NCBI RefSeq assembly: GCF_004402595.1
Contig: NZ_SOFY01000010.1
Span: forward strand, 7,630 to 70,921
Origin: Cryobacterium shii
Lineage (GTDB): Bacteria > Actinomycetota > Actinomycetes > Actinomycetales > Microbacteriaceae
Reading direction: 5' to 3'
DNA length: 63,292 nucleotides
Shown here: piece by piece, positions 41,680 through 56,648 of the stretch
Layout: each line of letters opens with the position of its first letter
Position numbering within the stretch: the first letter of the stretch is position 1
Notes under the pieces: generated by a model
Told to the model about the DNA's origin: nothing
Seen by the model: the letters and a program-made list of their open reading frames with translations, nothing else
Database searches by the model: none
Translations under genes and position numbers: made by a program

Positions 41680-41756
41680 AATTCGACGGAGATTCTGCTC
41701 TAAAATCGCCGTTTGGTAGGGTTTGGGGCCGATTCCGGCAGAATCTCCGTCGAATT
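41680..41756. repeat. Dispersed palindrome family B, copy 2
   Basis: aattcgacggagattctgc (41680-41698) and gcagaatctccgtcgaatt (41738-41756) form a perfect 19-bp inverted repeat around a 39-nt loop. The arms and flanks (cgtcga..ca before, cgttcg after) match copy 1. Confidence 0.95.
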
Positions 41757-41795
41757 CGTTCGGGCGGCGACGCTTGGGCGCACGCAGCTGAGGCC

Positions 41796-41835
41796 GCGAA
41801 AAGGCCCCTCGGCATCGTCGAGGGGGCCTTTTCGC
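41796..41835. terminator. Bidirectional terminator between the YbbN-like gene and glgB
   Basis: gcgaaaaggcccctcg pairs with tcgagggggccttttcgc around gcatcg. A T-run lies in the right arm and an A-run in the left arm, so it can serve both convergent genes. Confidence 0.8.
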
Positions 41836-41861
41836 GCTTTCGCGGACTGAGCGCGTCGTCG

Positions 41862-44080
41862 TTAGCGGCGCAGTCGCAACCAGAGGCCCGCGAGGGGCGG
41901 CAGGCTGAGAACGACGGATGCCGGGCGGCCCGCCCACGGGGTAGCCGAGGCTTCCACGGCGCCCAGATTTCCGACCCCGGAACCGCCGAACTCCTCGGCA
42001 TCCGTGTTCAGGATCTCCTCCCACACGCCCGCGAACGGCAGGCCGACCTGGTAACCGATGTGCGGTTGACCGGAGAAGTTGAACAGGCAGGCGACGGGGT
42101 TGCCGTCGTTGTCCCAGCGCAGGAACGAGACGACGTTCTGCGCGGCCGCGCCTCCGTCGAGCAGCTCGAACCCGCTCGCGTCGTAGTCGCGCGCCCAGAG
42201 GCTCGCGTTGGCCCGGTAGACCCGGTTCAACTGGCCGACCAGGTTGAACAGGCCCCGGTGGGCCGGCTGGTCGAGGGTCCACCAGTCGAGGCCGCGCGCC
42301 TCGCTCCACTCGGAGCGCTGCCCGAATTCCTGGCCCATGAACAGGAGCTGCTTGCCGGGGTGCGCCCACATGAAGGACAGATACGCGCGCACGTTCGCGA
42401 GCTGCTGCCAGGAGTCGCCGGGCATCCTGGAGACGAGGGAACCCTTGCCGTGCACGACCTCGTCGTGGCTGATCGGCAGCAGGAAGTTCTCGCTGAAGGC
42501 GTAGACGAACGAGAAGGTCAGCTCGCTGTGGTGGTGCGCCCGGTACATCGGGTCCACGCTCATGTACTCGAGCGTGTCGTGCATCCAGCCCATGTTCCAT
42601 TTGATGCCGAAACCGAGGCCGCCGCCCGACGTGGCGGCCGTGACGCCGGGCCAGTTGGTGGACTCCTCGGCGATCATCACCGCGCCGGGATTGCGCTTGT
42701 AGGCGGTGGCGTTGATCTCCTGCAGCAGGCTGATCGCCTCGAGGTTCTCGTTGCCGCCGTGGATGTTCGGCTCCCACTGACCGTCCTCGCGGGAGTAGTC
42801 CAGGTAGAGCATCGAGGCGACGGCGTCCACGCGCAGGCCGTCGATGTGGAACTCCTCGAGCCAGTACAGTGCGTTCGCGACCAGGAAGTTGCGCACCTGC
42901 TTCTGACCGAAGTCGAAGACGTAGGTGCCCCAGTCCATCTGCTCGCCGCGGCGCGGATCGGGGTGCTCGTACAGCGCCTCGCCGTCGAACCGGGCCAGGG
43001 CGAAGTCGTCCTTCGGGAAGTGACCGGGGACCCAGTCCATGATCACGCCGATGCCGGCCTGGTGCAGCCGGTCGATCAGGTAGCGCAGGTCGTCCGGGGG
43101 GCCGAAACGACTCGTCGGCGCGTAGTAACCGGTGACCTGGTAACCCCAGGAACCGCCGTACGGATGCTCGCTGAGCGGCATGAATTCGACGTGCGTATAG
43201 GCCAGCTCGTCCAGGTACGCGATCAGCTCGTCGGCCAGGTCCCGGTAGCCGAGGCCCGGCCGCCAGGAGCCGACGTGCATCTCGTAGATGCTCATCGCCC
43301 GGTCGTGCGGGTCGGAGGCCGAGCGCTCGGTCAGCCAGCCGGCATCCCCCCACTCGTAGCTGGTCTCGCCGATGACCGACGCGGTCTTCGGCGGGATCTC
43401 GGTGTACCGGGCCATCGGGTCGGCCTTGCGCACCCAGTCTCCCGACTGAGCGAGCAGCTCGAACTTGTAGTTGGAGCCGGCGGCCAGCCCGGGCACGAAC
43501 AGCTCCCAGACGCCGGTGCTGCCCATGTTGCGCATGGAGTGCAGCACGCCGCTCCACTGGTTGAAGTCGCCGATCACCCTGACCGCCTGCGCGTGCGGAG
43601 CCCACACAGCGAAGGACGTGCCGGAGCCGGTGCCGAGCGGTCCCACGCGCGGCCGGTAGTGCGCGCCGAGCACGTCCCAGAGACGCTCGTGCCGCCCCTC
43701 GCCGATCAGGTGCAGGTCGAGCTCGCCCAGGGTGGGCAGATACCGGTACGGGTCGTCCACGATCCAGGTGGGGGCGTCGCTGTAGCGCGTCTCCAGGACG
43801 TAGTCCTGCAGGCCGAGGGTGCTGACACCCTGCCAGATACCGTGGCTCAGGTGTGCCAGCTCCACGTGGGCACCGGTCGACAGCACCGCGATGACCTCGG
43901 TGGCCAGCGGCCGCAGGGCACGGATGACGGTGAGCGGGTCGCTGACGCCGGCGGTGGCGAGCAGGTGCTGGCCCAGGACCTCGTGTGGGTTGTAGTAGCT
44001 GCCCGCCGCGACGGCTTCCAGGACGTGCTCCGGGATCACCGGCATGTCGGCTCCGTCGGTGGGACGGGGATGGGCGTGCT

Positions 44081-44084
<4 letters not shown>
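41862..44084 (-). CDS. glgB: 1,4-alpha-glucan branching enzyme GlgB
   Basis: The 740-aa GH13 enzyme adds alpha-1,6 branches to linear glucan. It has two N-terminal carbohydrate-binding modules (about 20-115 and 150-250), then the barrel with [18 protein letters not shown]. Catalytic blocks are [20 protein letters not shown] (nucleophile Asp), [11 protein letters not shown] (acid/base Glu) and [15 protein letters not shown]. The start overlaps the glgE stop by 4 nt, so branching and elongation are coupled. Confidence 0.97.
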
Positions 44085-46195
<2,111 letters not shown>

Positions 46196-46201
46196 CCAAT
46201 G

Positions 46202-46207
46202 ACCGTA
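46202..46207 (-). promoter_or_regulatory. Leaderless promoter -10 box of glgE
   Basis: On the minus strand TACGGT ends 6 nt before GTG 46195. Confidence 0.5.
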
Positions 46208-46263
46208 TCGCTATTTGTCCGCCCAATGCTGTCCTCCTTAACGCAACCGACACATCACGGCTC

Positions 46264-46269
46264 TAGGCT
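46264..46269 (+). promoter_or_regulatory. Leaderless promoter -10 box of glgP
   Basis: TAGGCT ends 7 nt before GTG 46277. Together with the glgE box it makes an 81-bp divergent control region. Confidence 0.6.
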
Positions 46270-46276
46270 GGATAGC

Positions 46277-48841
46277 GTGAAAGCAATCCGCAAATTTACC
46301 GTCCGTACCGTGCTGCCCGAGTCCCTTGGCGCTCTTGACGAGCTGGCCGGCAACCTCCGCTGGTCCTGGCACGAGCCGACCCGTCAGCTGTTCGAACACA
46401 TCGCCCCGGAGTTGTGGCGCGAGACCGGCACCGACCCCGTCGCCCTTCTGGGCGCCGTCGACACCGCGCGGCTCGCCCAGCTCGCCGCGGACAGCGATTA
46501 CGTCGCCTGGGCGAACTCCACCCGGGACGAGCTGCGTTCCTACCTGCAGGAGCCGCGCTGGTACCAGGGCCTCGAGGGCGAGAAGCCCGCCTCCATCGCT
46601 TACTTTTCGCCGGAGTTCGGCATCGCCGCCGCCCTTCCGCAGTACTCGGGTGGCCTCGGCATCCTCGCCGGAGATCACCTGAAGAGCGCGTCCGACCTCG
46701 GCGTGCCGCTGGTCGGTGTCGGCCTGTTCTACCGGGCCGGCTACTTCAGCCAGGCCATCTCGCCCGACGGCTGGCAGCTGGAAAGCTACCCGCTGCTCGA
46801 CCCCGACGGCCTGCCCCTCTCGGTTCTGCGCCGGGCGGACGGCTCCGCCGTGCAGGTCTCCCTCGCACTGCCCGATGACCGCACCCTGCACGCGCGGGTC
46901 TGGCAGGCAATGGTCGGGCGCATCCGTCTGCTGATGCTCGACACGGACATCCCCGAGAACGCCGACGACCTGCGTCTGGTCACGGACCGCCTGTACGGCG
47001 GCGGAGGCGAACACCGGCTGCTGCAGGAACTGCTGCTCGGCATCGGCGGCGCCCGCGCGGTCAAAATTTGGAGCAACCTCAACGGCCAGGCCGACCCCGA
47101 GGTGTTCCACACCAATGAGGGCCACGCCGGATTCCTCGGCCTGGAGCGCATCTCCAGCCTGATCGGCGAGGGCCTCAGCTTTGCCGAGGCGCTGCAGGTG
47201 GCGCGTGCCGGTACCGTGTTCACGACCCACACGCCCGTCGCGGCCGGCATCGACCGGTTCGAGCGCAGCCTGGTGCGGCGCTATTTCGAGACCGACCTGC
47301 TGCCGGGCGTCGCCGTCGACGACCTGCTCGCCCTTGGTGCAGAGAACTTCCAGGACGGCAACCCCGACGTCTTCAACATGGCCCTGATGGGCCTGCGGCT
47401 CGGGCAGCGCGCCAACGGCGTCTCCAAGCTGCACGGCGAGGTCAGCCGGGTGATGTTCAAGGGACTGTGGCCGGGCTTCGACGCCGTCGACGTGCCGATC
47501 GCCTCGATCACGAACGGCGTGCACGCACCGACCTGGACCGACCCGGCCCTGATGGCACTGGCGCAGAGCCGCCTGGGCACCAGCGACACCTCCGAAGCCG
47601 ACTGGGCGTCTCCCGCCGTGTCCGACGAGGACCTCTGGCAGGTGCGGGGCCAGATGCGCCGGCAGTTCGTCGAGGACGCCCGCCGCCGGATCGCCGCCGC
47701 CTGGCTGGACCAGAACCCGGGCAGCATCGTGCCGTCCTGGATCGGCAAGGTCTTCGACCCGAACGTGCTCACGATCGGGTTCGCCCGCCGCGTGCCGACG
47801 TACAAGCGCCTGACCCTGATGCTGCACGACCCGGAACGGCTGCGTGCGCTCCTGCTGCACGCGGAGCACCCGATCCAGATCGTGATCGCGGGCAAGTCGC
47901 ACCCGGCCGACGAGGAGGGCAAGCGCCTGATCCAGCGGATCGTGCAGTTCGCCGCCGACCCCGCCCTGCGCACCAAGATCGCGTTCCTGCCCGATTACAA
48001 CATCGGGATGGCCCAGCTGATGTACCCGGGCACGGACGTCTGGCTGAACAACCCGCTCCGCCCGCTGGAAGCGTGCGGCACCTCGGGCATGAAGGCCGCC
48101 CTCAACGGCGCCCTCAACCTCTCGATCCTCGACGGCTGGTGGCCCGAATACTACGACGGCAACAACGGCTGGGCGATCCCCACCGCGGATGCCGCCGGTG
48201 ACGCGGCCGAACGCGACCGGCTCGAGGCCGACGCGCTCTACGAGCTGATCGAGCACCAGGTCGCCCCGAAGTTCTACGACCGCAACGCCGACGGAGTGCC
48301 CGAACGCTGGGTGGGGTCGATCCGGCAGACCCTCGCGAAGCTCTCACCCGAGCTGAACGCCGGCCGGATGGTGCGCCAGTACGTGCAGGAGCTGTACCGG
48401 CCCGCCGGGCTCGCTGAGGCGCGCCTCGCCGCGAACAACTACCGCGCGGCCCGGGAACTCGCGGCCTGGAAGGGCCGGATCGTGTCGGCCTGGCCCGGAG
48501 TCGCCGTGACGCACGTCGAATCCGGCGGCGTCGCAACGGTGCCCCAGGTCGGCGACGAGCTGCACCTGCGAGCCCATGTGCAGCTGAACGGGCTCACCCC
48601 CGAGGACGTGACCGTCGAGGTCGTCTACGGGAAGAGTCTCGCCAACGACGACCTGAGCAACGTCTCCGCCATGCCGCTGGACGCGGACGCCGAAGCCCGG
48701 CCGGGTGGCAGCCCGACGCTGTTCACCGGCACGCTCGAACTCGACCGCGGCGGCGCATTCGGCTACACGGTGCGGGTCGTTCCGCGCAACGCGCTGCTGG
48801 TCAGCCCGGCCGAGATGGGACTGATCGCCGTCGCCAGCTAG
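46277..48841 (+). CDS. glgP: Alpha-glucan (glycogen) phosphorylase
   Basis: The 854-aa protein belongs to the shorter GT35 alpha-glucan phosphorylases. It releases glucose 1-phosphate from glucan ends. It shows IAYFSPEFGIAAALPQYSGGLGILAGDHLK, FHTNEGHAGFLGLERI, GIDRFERSLVRRYF and the pyridoxal-phosphate Lys block LEACGTSGMKAALNGALNLS. The first residues (KAIRKFTVRTVLPESLGALDELAGNLRWSW) are typical of this branch. GTG 46277 is fixed by the promoter position and this N-terminus. Confidence 0.96.
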   Translation: MKAIRKFTVRTVLPESLGALDELAGNLRWSWHEPTRQLFEHIAPELWRETGTDPVALLGAVDTARLAQLAADSDYVAWANSTRDELRSYLQEPRWYQGLEGEKPASIAYFSPEFGIAAALPQYSGGLGILAGDHLKSASDLGVPLVGVGLFYRAGYFSQAISPDGWQLESYPLLDPDGLPLSVLRRADGSAVQVSLALPDDRTLHARVWQAMVGRIRLLMLDTDIPENADDLRLVTDRLYGGGGEHRLLQELLLGIGGARAVKIWSNLNGQADPEVFHTNEGHAGFLGLERISSLIGEGLSFAEALQVARAGTVFTTHTPVAAGIDRFERSLVRRYFETDLLPGVAVDDLLALGAENFQDGNPDVFNMALMGLRLGQRANGVSKLHGEVSRVMFKGLWPGFDAVDVPIASITNGVHAPTWTDPALMALAQSRLGTSDTSEADWASPAVSDEDLWQVRGQMRRQFVEDARRRIAAAWLDQNPGSIVPSWIGKVFDPNVLTIGFARRVPTYKRLTLMLHDPERLRALLLHAEHPIQIVIAGKSHPADEEGKRLIQRIVQFAADPALRTKIAFLPDYNIGMAQLMYPGTDVWLNNPLRPLEACGTSGMKAALNGALNLSILDGWWPEYYDGNNGWAIPTADAAGDAAERDRLEADALYELIEHQVAPKFYDRNADGVPERWVGSIRQTLAKLSPELNAGRMVRQYVQELYRPAGLAEARLAANNYRAARELAAWKGRIVSAWPGVAVTHVESGGVATVPQVGDELHLRAHVQLNGLTPEDVTVEVVYGKSLANDDLSNVSAMPLDADAEARPGGSPTLFTGTLELDRGGAFGYTVRVVPRNALLVSPAEMGLIAVAS

Positions 48842-48843
48842 CA

Positions 48844-48885
48844 CTGCTCGGCGAGCGCTGCTCGGCGAGCGCTGCTCGGCGAGCC
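48844..48885. repeat. Three tandem 14-bp units
   Basis: ctgctcggcgagcg is repeated three times, the last ending in c. Each unit holds the palindromic core ctcggcgag. Confidence 0.9.
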
Positions 48886-48909
48886 GCCCCTGCATCCGCG
48901 CGGCAGGTT

Positions 48910-48972
48910 CGCCGAGCCGTGAGTTTCGCCCTCGTTTTTTGAGTTTTTGGGGTCGTTGCTCACGGCTCGGCG
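48910..48972. repeat. Dispersed palindrome family A, copy 3
   Basis: cgccgagccgtgag (48910-48923) pairs with ctcacggctcggcg (48959-48972). The inner sequence is T-rich and diverged from the other copies. It lies between the convergent glgP and ybaK genes. Confidence 0.92.
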
Positions 48973-48997
48973 GGCCTGGAACGGGCCTGGAACAGGG

Positions 48998-49492
48998 TTA
49001 GGCCCGGGCGATCGCTGCGAACAGCGCCGCCGTGGCCCGGGCCAGGTCGGCCGGCGCCAGCTCGATGTCGAAGCCGCGGCGGCCGCCGGAGACGAACACC
49101 GTGTCGAAGGTCAGCGCGCTGTCGTCGACCACGGTGGTGAGCCGGGACTTCTGCCCGACCGGGCTGATGCCGCCCACCACGTAGCCGGTCTTCCGCTCGG
49201 CGAGCGACGGGTCGGCCATCACGGCCTTCTTCGCACCCACGGCGGCGGCGAGCGCCTTGAGGTCCAGCTGGCCGGTGACCGGCACGACGCCCACGACAAG
49301 CCGGCCGTCGGCATCCGCCAGCAGGGTCTTGAAGACCCGGCCCGGTTCGATGCCGAGTTTCTGCGCGGCCTCCAGGCCGAAGCTGGTGGCAGAGGGTTCG
49401 TGCGGGTAGGCGTGGGTGGTGAAGGGGATGCCGGCCTGGCTCAGCCAGACCGTCGCCGGGGTGCCGGCGCTACCCTCCGGCCGCCTCGCCAC
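48998..49492 (-). CDS. ybaK: Cys-tRNA(Pro)/Cys-tRNA(Cys) deacylase YbaK
   Basis: The 164-aa protein of the YbaK/EbsC family trans-edits misacylated Cys-tRNA(Pro). It contains ATVWLSQAGIPFTTHAYPHEP, the conserved Lys in VFKTLLADADGRL, KKAVMADPSLAERKTGYVVGGISPVGQ and SALTFDTVFVSGGRRGFDIELAP. The GTG start is 3 nt after the glgX stop, so it is the downstream gene of a glgX operon despite the unrelated function. Confidence 0.94.
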   Translation of the reverse strand: MARRPEGSAGTPATVWLSQAGIPFTTHAYPHEPSATSFGLEAAQKLGIEPGRVFKTLLADADGRLVVGVVPVTGQLDLKALAAAVGAKKAVMADPSLAERKTGYVVGGISPVGQKSRLTTVVDDSALTFDTVFVSGGRRGFDIELAPADLARATAALFAAIARA

Positions 49493-49495
49493 GCG

Positions 49496-51538
49496 CTAGT
49501 GCGCCCGGAGCAGCTGCATGGACGCGCCCGGCACGAGGTACTGGTCCCCGGGGGCGTGCTCGATCACGGTGTCGCTGAGGTCGTCGTGGCTGGAGTCCCA
49601 GAGGAGCGTGTAGGACGTGACGCCCTCGTGCACCGGAAGGGTCACCGTCACGTCCTCCTCCCGGCCCTGCACGATCAGCAGGATCCGGTTGAACTCCTCG
49701 TGCTCCGGCGTGCTCGCGGCGAGGTACTGGAGGGTGCGCTCATTCGACGAGTGCCAGTCGTCCTCGGACATCGACTTGCCCTCGATGTTGTACCAGTCCA
49801 TCTGGCTCGCGCTGAGCGTGGTCTCGCCCGGACGGCCGAACCAGACCGGGCGCAGGGCCGGGTTCTCCCGGCGCAGCTGCAGCAGGCGCCGGGTGACCCG
49901 GTGCAGATCGACCTGCCAGTCGTCGAGGTCCCAGTTGAGCCAGGTGAGCTCGCTGTCGTGGCAGTAGGCGTTGTTGTTGCCGCGCTGGCTGCGACCGAAT
50001 TCGTCGCCGGCCGTGATCATCGGCACCCCGGCCGAAAGCAGCAGGGTCGCCAGCAGGTTGCGCATGGCCTTCCGCCGGACCGTCAGGATCGCCTTGTCAC
50101 GGGTGGGCCCCTCGGCGCCGTGGTTGAAGGAATTGTTGCTGTCGGTGCCGTCGCGGTTCGACTCGCCGTTGCCCACGTTGTGCTTGACGTTGTAGGAGGT
50201 CAGGTCGGCGATGGTGAAACCGTCGTGCGCCGTGATGAAGTTCAGGGAGGCGAGGGGGCCGCGCTCCTGGGAGAACGTGTTCGCGGACCCGGCGAGGCGG
50301 GTGGCGAAGCGCCCGATTCCGCTTCCCGCGTGCCCGTCGCGGGCGGCGGCCAGGTCGGTCAGCCAGAACGAGCGCATCCGGTCGCGGTAGCGGTCGTTCC
50401 ACTCGGTCCAGCCGCCCGGGAAGTTGCCGGTCTGCCAGCCGCCCATCCCGATGTCCCAGGGCTCGGCGATCAGCTTGACGTCGGCGAGTTCCGGGTCGTC
50501 CTGGATCGCGGTGAGCAGCGGGCTGTCCTGCTGGAACTCGACGTGCTCGTCCCGGGCCAGGGTGGCGGCCAGGTCGAACCGGAAACCGTCGATCTGCAGG
50601 TCGTTCGCCCAGTAGCGCAGCGAGTCGAGCACGAGCCGGCGCGGCACGTCGTGGGAGACGTTCAGGGTGTTGCCGCAGCCCGTGAGGTCGATGTAGGCGC
50701 CCGCGCTGTTCTGCCGGTAGTAGGCGGCGTTGTCGATGCCGCGGAGGCTGCTGACGGGGCCGTTGGGTCCCTCTTCGGCGGTGTGGTTGTAGACCACGTC
50801 GAGGATGACCTCGAGGCCGGCCTCGTGCAGGAGCTTGACCATGCCCTTGAACTCGCGCAGAACGGCTTCCGGGCCGGCCGCCTGTGAGGACTGAGTGGCG
50901 TAGTCGGCGTGCGGGGTGAAGAAGTTGAAGGTGTTGTAACCCCAATAATTCGTCAGACCCTGTTTGATCAGCCGCCGCTCGGAGACGAATGCCTGCACGG
51001 GGAGGAGTTCGATCGAGGTGACGCCGAGGTTCTTCAGGTAGCCGATGGTTGACTCGTGGGCCAGCCCGGCGTAGGTGCCGCGGAGGTGGGCCGGGACCGA
51101 GGGGTTGAGGTTGGTCAGTCCGCGCACGTGGGCTTCGTAGACGACGGTGTGGTCGAGGGCGATCTTCGGTTTGGACGATCCGGCCCAGTCGAAGGTGTCG
51201 TCGACGACATACGACTGCCACTGGTCGGGACCCACCCGAACGAGGCCACGGGAATACGGTTCGATCAGGGTTTTCTCGGGGTGGAACGAATGCTGCGGGC
51301 CGGTGGGCCCGGAGACACGGATGCCGTAGCGGCGCCCCGCGGACAGGGTGCGGGATCGACCCACCCACACTCCGTGGGCGTCTTTGACCATGGGCACGGT
51401 CTTGACGATCCAGTTGGGGTCGGTGGCATCGAAGATGCAGAGGTCGATGGCGTCGGCGTTCTCCGACCACACACGCAGCTCGCCGCCGTGGGTCGTGACT
51501 CGGACACCGAGATTGCGCAGGGAATCGGGCGGAGTCAT
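49496..51538 (-). CDS. glgX: Glycogen debranching enzyme GlgX (isoamylase-type)
   Basis: The 680-aa GH13_11 enzyme cuts alpha-1,6 branches left by phosphorylase. It has an N-terminal CBM48 domain (LGVRVTTHGGELRVWSENAD). HTVVYEAHVRGLTNLNP and LEVILDVVYNHTAEEGPNGP follow. The catalytic blocks are QIDGFRFDLAATLARDE (Asp), VKLIAEPWDIGMGGWQTGNFP (Glu) and NFITAHDGFTIADLTSYN (Asp). It would work with GlgP encoded nearby. ATG 51538 is supported by a -10 box 7 nt upstream. Confidence 0.96.
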   Translation of the reverse strand: MTPPDSLRNLGVRVTTHGGELRVWSENADAIDLCIFDATDPNWIVKTVPMVKDAHGVWVGRSRTLSAGRRYGIRVSGPTGPQHSFHPEKTLIEPYSRGLVRVGPDQWQSYVVDDTFDWAGSSKPKIALDHTVVYEAHVRGLTNLNPSVPAHLRGTYAGLAHESTIGYLKNLGVTSIELLPVQAFVSERRLIKQGLTNYWGYNTFNFFTPHADYATQSSQAAGPEAVLREFKGMVKLLHEAGLEVILDVVYNHTAEEGPNGPVSSLRGIDNAAYYRQNSAGAYIDLTGCGNTLNVSHDVPRRLVLDSLRYWANDLQIDGFRFDLAATLARDEHVEFQQDSPLLTAIQDDPELADVKLIAEPWDIGMGGWQTGNFPGGWTEWNDRYRDRMRSFWLTDLAAARDGHAGSGIGRFATRLAGSANTFSQERGPLASLNFITAHDGFTIADLTSYNVKHNVGNGESNRDGTDSNNSFNHGAEGPTRDKAILTVRRKAMRNLLATLLLSAGVPMITAGDEFGRSQRGNNNAYCHDSELTWLNWDLDDWQVDLHRVTRRLLQLRRENPALRPVWFGRPGETTLSASQMDWYNIEGKSMSEDDWHSSNERTLQYLAASTPEHEEFNRILLIVQGREEDVTVTLPVHEGVTSYTLLWDSSHDDLSDTVIEHAPGDQYLVPGASMQLLRAH

Positions 51539-51545
51539 GGGTTCT

Positions 51546-51551
51546 AGAGTA
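51546..51551 (-). promoter_or_regulatory. Leaderless promoter -10 box of glgX
   Basis: On the minus strand TACTCT ends 7 nt before ATG 51538. Confidence 0.5.
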
Positions 51552-51622
51552 ATGAGTACAAAAGGGGAGTTGTGACCACACTTTGACTCTCCGTTCCCTA
51601 GAGCGAGCGTGGAAGGATCGAC

Positions 51623-52810
51623 ATGGCCGTGTATCTGGACCATGCGGCGACGACTCCGATGCTGCCGGAGGCCATCAGCGCATACGTGTCGGCGATGGCG
51701 GTGGTGGGCAATCCGGCATCCGTTCACAGCCAGGGCCAGAACGCGAAGCGCCTGCTCGAGGAGGCCCGCGAGCAGGTCGCCCTGAGCCTGGGCAGTGACC
51801 CGATCGAGATCGTCTTCACCGGCGGGGGCACCGAAGCGATCAACCTGGGCATCAAGGGGCTGTACTGGGCGCGCCGGCCGCGCACCCGCATCCTGGTGCC
51901 GGGCGGCGAGCACCACGCCACCATGGACACCGTGGAGTGGCTGGAACAGTACGAGGGCGCCGTAGTCGAGTGGCTGCCCCTGGACTCGGTGGGCCGGATC
52001 GACCTGGCCGCCGTGGAGCGGTCGATCGCGGCGAACCCGCACGACATCGCGCTGATCACCCTGCTCAGTGCCAACAACGAGGTCGGCACCCTGCAGCCGG
52101 TCGCGGAGGTCGCGGCCCTCGCCGCGGCCCACGGCATCCCGGTGCACGTCGACGCGGTGGCGGCCTACGGCCACGTTCCGATCGACTTTCGGGCCCTCAA
52201 CGACGGGGGAGCGTCCGCGGTGAGCGTCTCGGCGCACAAGATCGGCGGGCCGGTCGGGATCGGCGCACTCGTGCTCTCCCGCCGGGCGAGCGTGGTGCCG
52301 CTCCTGCACGGCGGCGGGCAGCAACGGCAGGTGCGCAGCGGCACGCAGGATGTGGCCGCGGCGGTGGCGTTCGCGGTCGCCGCGACCGCCCTCGGCGACG
52401 ACCTGTCCGGCGAGAACGCCCGGGTGGCTGCCCTGCGCGATCGGCTCGTCGCCGGCGTCCGGGCCGCGGTCCCGGCCGTGATCGTCAACGGCGACCCGGA
52501 TGCCGGCGGGCGCCTGCCCGGCACCGCCCACTTCAGCTTCCCCGGCTGCGAGGGCGATTCGCTGCTGTTCCTGCTCGACGTGGCCGGCATCTCGGTGTCG
52601 ACCGGATCCGCCTGCCAGGCCGGCGTGCCGGAACCCTCGCACGTGCTGCGGGCCATGGGCCGCAGCGAGGTGGAGGCGCGCGGCGCCCTCCGGATCACCC
52701 TCGGCCGCACCTCCACCGAGGCCGACGTCGACGCGCTGCTGGCGGCGGTGCCCGCGGCTCACGCCCGGGCGGCCCGCGCCGGCCTCGCCGATCGGGTGCC
52801 GGGGCGCTGA
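51623..52810 (+). CDS. Cysteine desulfurase (IscS/NifS class V aminotransferase)
   Basis: The 395-aa PLP enzyme takes sulfur from cysteine. It begins VYLDHAATTPMLPEA. It shows the cofactor block GGGTEAINLGIKG, GEHHATMDTVEWL, VHVDAVAAYGH, the Schiff-base Lys in VSVSAHKIGGPVGIG and the active-site Cys in GISVSTGSACQAGVPEPSHVL. With mnmA downstream it forms the actinobacterial IscS-MnmA pair supplying sulfur to tRNA U34. ggaagga precedes ATG 51623. Confidence 0.94.
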   Translation: MAVYLDHAATTPMLPEAISAYVSAMAVVGNPASVHSQGQNAKRLLEEAREQVALSLGSDPIEIVFTGGGTEAINLGIKGLYWARRPRTRILVPGGEHHATMDTVEWLEQYEGAVVEWLPLDSVGRIDLAAVERSIAANPHDIALITLLSANNEVGTLQPVAEVAALAAAHGIPVHVDAVAAYGHVPIDFRALNDGGASAVSVSAHKIGGPVGIGALVLSRRASVVPLLHGGGQQRQVRSGTQDVAAAVAFAVAATALGDDLSGENARVAALRDRLVAGVRAAVPAVIVNGDPDAGGRLPGTAHFSFPGCEGDSLLFLLDVAGISVSTGSACQAGVPEPSHVLRAMGRSEVEARGALRITLGRTSTEADVDALLAAVPAAHARAARAGLADRVPGR

Positions 52811-52911
52811 CCGCGCCGCGGGCAGCCGTCGTGGCCCGTGGCCCGTAGTCCGTGGCCCGGTAGTCCGTGGCCGGTGGCGTGCCGGCCCATTGGCACCAGC
52901 ACGGGGTGAGG

Positions 52912-52969
52912 GTGCCTGTTCCGGTCGAGAGTGGCCGGTACAACGGACACTCTCGACCGGAACGGGCAC
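52912..52969. repeat. Large intergenic palindrome (family C)
   Basis: gtgcctgttccggtcgagag extended by tg (52912-52933) pairs with 52948-52969, with one G-U-compatible mismatch over 22 bp and a 14-nt loop. It is unlike families A and B and could act as a terminator for the desulfurase. Confidence 0.85.
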
Positions 52970-53020
52970 TTCGGCACCGGGACCGTGCAGGGGCGCATTG
53001 GCCATTCAGCTTCGCCCGAT

Positions 53021-53026
53021 TACACT
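53021..53026 (+). promoter_or_regulatory. Leaderless promoter -10 box of mnmA
   Basis: TACACT ends 6 nt before GTG 53033 and so fixes the start. Confidence 0.55.
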
Positions 53027-53032
53027 CGTCAG

Positions 53033-56498
<3,466 letters not shown>

Positions 56499-56510
56499 CC
56501 TTACGATTTC

Positions 56511-56527
56511 ACCCCCGAAGCGGGGGT
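56511..56527 (+). terminator. Hairpin after ligA
   Basis: acccccg-aag-cgggggt is a perfect 7-bp stem 13 nt past the stop. No T-run follows, so termination is likely only in combination with other factors. Confidence 0.4.
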
Positions 56528-56648
56528 CCCGGCGACGCCTTTGGGGGGGACTTCGGCCACCGCCTCTTCACTAATCTGAAGGTGCAGGTCTTGTGCTGGA
56601 GGTCGAGTTGCCTGGCATCTCGGTGTTCGTGAGGGGACGTACCCAGGT

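Larger units (their letters stand above)
52811..53032. other. Repeat-rich intergenic region between desulfurase and mnmA
   Basis: Near-tandem copies of gtggcccgtagtcc-like sequence at about 52832-52880 are followed by the large palindrome at 52912-52969 and the mnmA promoter. No gene is supported. Confidence 0.6.

Noticed and set aside
40567..43605. Minus-strand frame of about 1000 codons across glgB, the palindrome and the YbbN-like gene
   Set aside because: It is a shadow frame: the true genes in this interval have clear families on other frames, and the translation is Arg/Gly/Pro-rich without motifs.
52931..53032. Longer N-terminus for MnmA from an upstream start
   Set aside because: The added residues come from the palindrome region, and the family begins with the PP-loop a few residues after GTG 53033.
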